A stretch of DNA of 64,000 nucleotides, taken from JAIOSM01 sp964593725 (GTDB taxonomy: Bacteria > Desulfobacterota > Desulfobacteria > Desulfobacterales > Desulfobacteraceae). The position numbers were made by a program, and so were the translations under genes. Positions 59,681 through 64,000 of the stretch are shown here, one piece after another (positions within the stretch are counted from its first letter, which is position 1; each line of letters begins with the position of its first letter). The notes beneath the pieces are model-generated. The model worked only from the letters and a program-made list of their open reading frames with translations. It did not search any database and was not told where the DNA came from. Location: contig CAZQJS010000006.1 of assembly GCA_964593725.1 (NCBI GenBank), positions 24,167 to 88,166 on the forward strand, written 5' to 3'.

Positions 59681-61552
59681 TTAAAGCTCATTTGTCAATG
59701 GGAAAGGCATGGTAACATCAATCTCTCCGCTGCCGCCCCGTGTAAACTTTGCATGGGGGTATCGTTTTTTAAACACCTTGATCATCTTGCTGTTCTCAGC
59801 CAGGACAACAGCAGTAAATCCGTTAAAACAATTTTTTATTGCAATGGTTTCAAGGATTTCAAGGAGGCGTGTGCCAACTCCCATACCGTGCAGCTCCTCT
59901 TTTACAAGAAATGCAACTTCTGCCATATTATTTTCCACCTCTGCATAGGAGCCAATGGCCATTATCTTTTTCTGCCTTCCAAACTGCATTAGACCAATGA
60001 TTGTCATATTCTTTTTATAATCCACACCTGACCACTCCCGCTGGAGCATCTGCCTTGAAAAAACCCTGCGTTTGTTAAAAAATCTGTAATAAATAGAATC
60101 TTCCTGGAGGGAATAGTAAAAATTTCTGGACTCAAATTCATCAGAGGGCAAAAGAGGTCTGAACTCAATATTTTTACCATTCTTTAATTTCATTGAAGAT
60201 TTATACTCATCCAGGAACAGAAGATCCTTGCTTGTGGGTGAGAGCTGGTCAATAAAAATATAACGTTTTCTTTTAGCTTCTTCCATCAATGTTTTCCTGA
60301 ATTTGGGGTGGGCAATCTGCACAAGCTCCATTACCCTCTGGTATATGCTTTTACTCCTGAGTTCTGCAATACCATATTCTGTTACAACAATATCAATATC
60401 TCCCCGGGTGGTTGCAACCCCGGCCCCTTCGCTCAAATGGGTGACTATCCTTGACACCTGCCCGCCCTGGGCAGTTGACGGGATAACAATAATGGAAAAC
60501 CCGCCCCTGGACATGCTGCTGCCCCTGATAAAATCAACCTGGTCACCAATGCCGCTGTAAAAAAGATAGCCCTTGGAATCAGTGCATATCTGTCCTGTGA
60601 GATCAACCTCCAGGGCAGAGCTTAATGATATGAAATTATCATTCCTTGCTATTACATTGGGGTCATTGACAAATTCCGAAGACTTAAAATAGAACATGGG
60701 ATTATTATCAACGTATTGATATAGCTCCTTTGAACCCATGCAAAGGGAAGCCACCACCCTGTCAGGCAGATATGATTTATTCCTGTTGGTAACTGCCTTT
60801 GCCTTAAACAGAGGTAAAAGCCCGTCTGTGATAACCTGGGTATGGATGCCAAGATCTTTTTTATCCTTTAAGAAAGGAACAATGGCATCGGGAAGATGTC
60901 CAAAACCAACCTGAAGAGTTGCACCATTAGGAACAAGCTGCTTTACATAATGACCTATCCGTTCAATCACCTTCTGGTTCTTTTTCTCTGGAAATGCCTC
61001 CACAAGGGGTTCTTCATGGAAAATACAATAGTCAATCTCATCTATGTGTACAAAACTGTCTCCAAGGGTTCTAGGCATTGCAGGATTTACCTGGGCAATC
61101 ACTATTCCGGCATTTTTCAAGCCTGACAGGGTTATATCAACGGAAATACCAAGGCTGCAATACCCGAATTCATCAGGTGGTGAGACCTGTACCAGGGCAA
61201 TATCAAGCCCGATCTCCTGGGAGGCAAATATCTTGGGTATCTGGGAAAGGTAAATGGGCAGATAATCAATTTTGCCTTCATAGGCAGCCTGTCTTATATA
61301 GACGCTTATAAAAAAAAGTTTGATTGAAAACCTTGATAAAAACGACTCATCATTAATATAATCTGCAAGGGTGGAAGAGAACATCTGATAGAGAATAATG
61401 TCCTGATTTGTCTCATCTTCCACCATAGCCCGTATGAGCTTCTGGGGCTCTCCGCATCCAGTACCTATGAACACACGGCTGCCGTTTTTTATTTTTTTGC
61501 CCACCTCATCAAAACTGATCATTTTTTCCGGACAAATATCTTTTAGTTCCAT
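59681..61552 (-). CDS. Acetyl-CoA hydrolase/transferase fused to a GNAT acetyltransferase
   Basis: 623 residues. Residues 1-430 are a CoA-transferase of the 4-hydroxybutyrate/acetyl-CoA hydrolase family: RVFIGTGCGEPQKLIRAMVE, QVSPPDEFGYCSLGISVDIT, ATLQVGFGHLPDAIVPFLKD, SGIGDQVDFIRGSSMSRGG, IIVIPSTAQGGQVSRIVTHL, DIVVTEYGIAELRSKSIYQR. From about 455 a GNAT domain follows: FRPLLPSDEFESRNFYYSLQ, MAEVAFLVKEELHGMGVGTR with the acetyl-CoA loop (GMGVG), and VVLAENSKMIKVFKKR. The transferase may exchange CoA between acetate and another acyl group; the GNAT domain may acylate a protein or the enzyme itself. AAAAGG precedes the ATG. Confidence 0.92.
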   Translation of the reverse strand: MELKDICPEKMISFDEVGKKIKNGSRVFIGTGCGEPQKLIRAMVEDETNQDIILYQMFSSTLADYINDESFLSRFSIKLFFISVYIRQAAYEGKIDYLPIYLSQIPKIFASQEIGLDIALVQVSPPDEFGYCSLGISVDITLSGLKNAGIVIAQVNPAMPRTLGDSFVHIDEIDYCIFHEEPLVEAFPEKKNQKVIERIGHYVKQLVPNGATLQVGFGHLPDAIVPFLKDKKDLGIHTQVITDGLLPLFKAKAVTNRNKSYLPDRVVASLCMGSKELYQYVDNNPMFYFKSSEFVNDPNVIARNDNFISLSSALEVDLTGQICTDSKGYLFYSGIGDQVDFIRGSSMSRGGFSIIVIPSTAQGGQVSRIVTHLSEGAGVATTRGDIDIVVTEYGIAELRSKSIYQRVMELVQIAHPKFRKTLMEEAKRKRYIFIDQLSPTSKDLLFLDEYKSSMKLKNGKNIEFRPLLPSDEFESRNFYYSLQEDSIYYRFFNKRRVFSRQMLQREWSGVDYKKNMTIIGLMQFGRQKKIMAIGSYAEVENNMAEVAFLVKEELHGMGVGTRLLEILETIAIKNCFNGFTAVVLAENSKMIKVFKKRYPHAKFTRGGSGEIDVTMPFPLTNEL

Positions 61553-61710
61553 TTTTCTGACCTTTTAAATATGCAGTATGAAATTATATAAACAGAACAA
61601 TAATTTGATTCTATCAAAAAAACCGGTAATTAAGAAGTAAATATTGTAAGCCTTCAGGAAATCTCTTTTATTTCTTATACATTTATATATTTTTACTGTA
61701 TATATGCCCC

Positions 61711-63015
61711 ATGGAAAAAACAGAACACCCTTTAAAAATATTTTTAAGCATATCATCATTCCAGGCCCTTGCCATGTTCAGGCGGGGACTTTTTTATACA
61801 TATCTCACTGTCTATCTGAAACATTTCCTTGGGCTGTCTGTAACTGTAACAGCACTCTTTGCGACCATTCCCATGATTTTCAATGTTGTTCTGCAAAGAT
61901 ATGTGTGGGGAGTTTTATCGGATAAATATCAGAAAAGAAGAAGCCTGATCGTCTATGGTGAACTGCTTGCAGGTATCGGCACCGTTGCTGTCTGGTACTG
62001 CCACCTGATACCTGCACAAAAGTCTGTATCAGGGTATGTTATCATTGCAGGCCTTTCCATCATAGAGGTTTTCTGGTCAATGTCCAACATAGGGTGGAGC
62101 GCTCTAATATCTGATATGTATAAAAAAGGCTCCAGGGTCTCTGTCATGGGAAAGCTTGAAAGTCTTGGCGGAGCCGGCAGATTTTTTGGAATACTTGCCG
62201 GAGGATTGTTATATGACAAATTAGGTTTAGCATACCCGGGCTGGGGTTTTCATAAAGGGGCCCTCTTTTTTCTATCCGCAGGCATCATGATCATATCTGT
62301 TCTGCCCATGTTTTTAATACCTGAAGGCGGGATTAAATACAATGATGGAGATGAAAAAGATAATAAATTAACCCTGACAGGAGATTTTAACCCGTCAATC
62401 TTTATGATATTCATTACTGCCATGGCTCTGATCCATTTTGGCCGGAACTCCATCGCAATAACCATGCCCCAGTATCTCACCCTCAAATCAGGCTTGAACC
62501 TTTCGAGCCTTGTTTTAAGCCATGTTGTAAATATTAAATCCATCTCCATTGTTATTTTTGGTATCGTATCAGGATGGATGGCGCGCAGAACAGGTAATCC
62601 AGGATATCTCATGACCGCATCCATTGCTGCCCTTATTTCATTGCTTATCCTTGGAATTGCAGATTCCCTCTTTCTCATATCCATTGCAAGTTTTCTCATG
62701 GGTTTCTCAGAAGTTGCAATACTTGCCTCCTCCTATGAACTTGCATCCCAGTTAATACCGCCCCTGGAAAGGGGCAGACTCTTCAGTGTTTTCAATGCCA
62801 CACTCTTTTTAAGCTGGGGCATGGCAGGAACTTTTATTGCAGGACCAATCACAGACATTCTCATTGCCTCGGGCAGGGCTGAAACCTACGCCTATAAAGT
62901 CTCCTTTAATGTTGCAGCCGGAATCACCCTTGCAGGCATTATACTGCTTGCCTGTCTTTTTAAACGTTTAAAAAACTTTACCTCTATTGACAAAAAATAC
63001 CATGGCAACTTATAA
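61711..63015 (+). CDS. MFS transporter
   Basis: 434 residues, 12 helices in two halves. ALAMFRRGLFYTYLTVYLKH, VWGVLSDKYQKRRSLIVYGE (motif A: G-x-x-x-D-K-x-x-[KR]-[KR]), GRFFGILAGGLLYDKLGLAY and, in the second half, VSGWMARRTGNPGYLMTASI and ELASQLIPPLERGRLFSVFN. The substrate group is unclear. No Shine-Dalgarno site is apparent before the ATG; the 158 bases from the CoA-transferase start are A+T-rich, with divergent promoters expected. Confidence 0.88.
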   Translation: MEKTEHPLKIFLSISSFQALAMFRRGLFYTYLTVYLKHFLGLSVTVTALFATIPMIFNVVLQRYVWGVLSDKYQKRRSLIVYGELLAGIGTVAVWYCHLIPAQKSVSGYVIIAGLSIIEVFWSMSNIGWSALISDMYKKGSRVSVMGKLESLGGAGRFFGILAGGLLYDKLGLAYPGWGFHKGALFFLSAGIMIISVLPMFLIPEGGIKYNDGDEKDNKLTLTGDFNPSIFMIFITAMALIHFGRNSIAITMPQYLTLKSGLNLSSLVLSHVVNIKSISIVIFGIVSGWMARRTGNPGYLMTASIAALISLLILGIADSLFLISIASFLMGFSEVAILASSYELASQLIPPLERGRLFSVFNATLFLSWGMAGTFIAGPITDILIASGRAETYAYKVSFNVAAGITLAGIILLACLFKRLKNFTSIDKKYHGNL

Positions 63016-63048
63016 GTAATAATACATAACTGAACAGAGGTATTAAAA

Positions 63049-63915
63049 ATGGAAAATAGTAATCATGGTGAAATACCGGATAATAAATTTTTCACTCCTG
63101 GCCCGGACACAGCCCAAAAGCTGTACGACCATACAACCATAGGCGACTTCAGACGATATGTTTTACTGAAAACCTCCCTTGTGATAATTGCATTAATTGG
63201 CTGTGGATATTCTATGATCAATATATCACGGGGTGTAATGGGTCTTGCCATCATTGAAATATCCCTGATCCCAATATGCCTGGCCCTTGTGTGGATGCTG
63301 CGATATGCAAGATATTTCAACTTTGTAAAAAAGGCTTTTACCATCATAGTGTTTATATTCGGCCTGGCAGCCTCGGGAATTGCCAACACCTTTCCCACAA
63401 TCTTTGTCTGGAATGCCCTGGTACCGGTCTTAGCCTTTTTCCTGTGGGAAAAAAAGATGGGAACAATTATCAGTGCTGTTTTTCTACCCATTGCAACTGT
63501 TCTGTTCCTGCGTGTCCATGCATCTGGCCCGGACAGCCTTCCATTGCCAGCCCTTTCCAATATAGTTGTTTTTATTATCATGATATCTTTTCTAACCTAT
63601 TTTTATGAAGCAACAAGGGCAGACACGGAAGATGCCCTGAAAAAAGACATTGCAGTACGAAAAGAGGCTGAAAAAGAAAAGGAAAAACTGATTATAAAAC
63701 TTCAGAAAGCCCTTGCAGAGGTTGAAACCCTGAGCGGTCTTCTGCCAATTTGTGCCAGTTGTAAAAAAATCCGGGACGATAAAGGGTATTGGAACCAGAT
63801 CGAATCATTTCTCCAGGAACATTCCAAAGCTAAATTCAGCCACGGGATTTGCCCTGACTGTGCAGCCAGCCTTTATGGAGATGAAAAATGGTTTAAAGAC
63901 AAAAAACAGGGCTGA
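63049..63915 (+). CDS. Membrane protein with coiled coil and C-terminal LSGLLPICA-type cysteine module
   Basis: 288 residues. Six helices (about residues 40-190) resemble MASE-type sensory membrane domains (FGLAASGIANTFPTIFVWNA, LPLPALSNIVVFIIMISFLT). A charged coiled coil follows (VRKEAEKEKEKLIIKLQKAL). The end is the module AEVETLSGLLPICASCKKIR, DDKGYWNQIESFLQEHSKAK, FSHGICPDCAASLY, with CxxC and CxxC pairs likely to bind zinc or iron. That module is a frequent tail of two-component and GGDEF/PAS proteins in deltaproteobacteria, but its function is not known. No kinase or cyclase domain is present here, so the tail is the sole output. GAGG precedes the ATG. The last 85 bases of the window hold no gene I can support. 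Confidence 0.82.
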   Translation: MENSNHGEIPDNKFFTPGPDTAQKLYDHTTIGDFRRYVLLKTSLVIIALIGCGYSMINISRGVMGLAIIEISLIPICLALVWMLRYARYFNFVKKAFTIIVFIFGLAASGIANTFPTIFVWNALVPVLAFFLWEKKMGTIISAVFLPIATVLFLRVHASGPDSLPLPALSNIVVFIIMISFLTYFYEATRADTEDALKKDIAVRKEAEKEKEKLIIKLQKALAEVETLSGLLPICASCKKIRDDKGYWNQIESFLQEHSKAKFSHGICPDCAASLYGDEKWFKDKKQG

Positions 63916-64000
63916 AAAATTCACTCCTCTTTCATACTGCTGTCAATTGCATATGCTTTATTATGTCTCACAAACCCATGCAGGACAGGTTATCTTTTTC

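Noticed and set aside
63916..64000. C-terminal piece of a minus-strand gene at the right edge
   Set aside because: All three minus frames reach a stop within the 85 bases, and no residues match a family.

Overview
The window looks like the chromosome of an anaerobic, sulfate-reducer-type deltaproteobacterium (Desulfobacterales-like, perhaps near Desulfobacula, Desulfobacter or Desulfobacterium). This is inferred from gene content: a DUF362 protein with ferredoxin clusters, TRAP transport genes, a CcsA-type cytochrome c assembly protein next to siroheme and haem genes, a DUF1848 protein, and a C-terminal LSGLLPICA-type cysteine module. No rRNA or species marker is present. Base composition is moderate, about 40 % G+C in the segment counted, except for an A+T-rich stretch at about 11.1-13.8 kb.

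Layout. 1-6.7 kb, minus strand: a close-packed run of GerMN protein, EF-G, a PLP-dependent decarboxylase/lyase, a GltS-type symporter, a small lipoprotein and a sensor histidine kinase cut by the window edge. 6.9-10.9 kb, plus strand: DUF1992 protein, ddl, a purD-purE fusion, a Sua5/YrdC protein that overlaps the fusion, then tRNA-Leu(CAA) and a strong terminator. 10.9-13.8 kb: the broken tail of a tyrosine recombinase beside the tRNA, followed by an A+T-rich TetR / ABC1 kinase / membrane protein operon. This looks like the scar of an integrated element. 13.8-25.3 kb: housekeeping and signalling genes (phosphoesterase, a novel membrane protein, thioesterase, retropepsin-like protease, DUF362-ferredoxin, FAH-family enzyme, dapF, rnd, thrS, and a receiver / Hpt / receiver-PP2C phosphorelay group).

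25.3-33.9 kb is a complete phosphate regulon: a Na/Pi cotransporter divergent from pstSCAB-phoU-phoB-phoR. The shared intergenic region holds two sets of 11-bp-phased CTAACA-type repeats that resemble Pho boxes. 33.9-45.2 kb is mixed: amidohydrolase, MATE transporter, epimerase, YbaK, LuxR regulator, SHOCT protein, MaoC-like protein, EamA transporter, and TRAP genes split into two convergent units. 45.4-52.6 kb, plus strand: siroheme and haem synthesis with ccsA, then hisI-hisG-aminotransferase-engB-era-HNH. 52.7-64 kb: a lysine-rich protein with a recombinase-like DNA-binding tail, queF, dusB, DUF1848 protein, two MFS transporters, an ElbB-type protein, a second Dus enzyme, a CoA-transferase/GNAT fusion, and a membrane protein ending in the cysteine module.

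Most of the window is ordinary chromosome. The parts most worth a second look are the tRNA-linked recombinase scar and its operon, the paired Pho-box-like arrays, the PurD-PurE and CoA-transferase/GNAT fusions, the lysine-rich recombinase-tail protein, and the membrane protein with two C-terminal repeats. No CRISPR array, complete insertion sequence or recognisable known defence system was seen.
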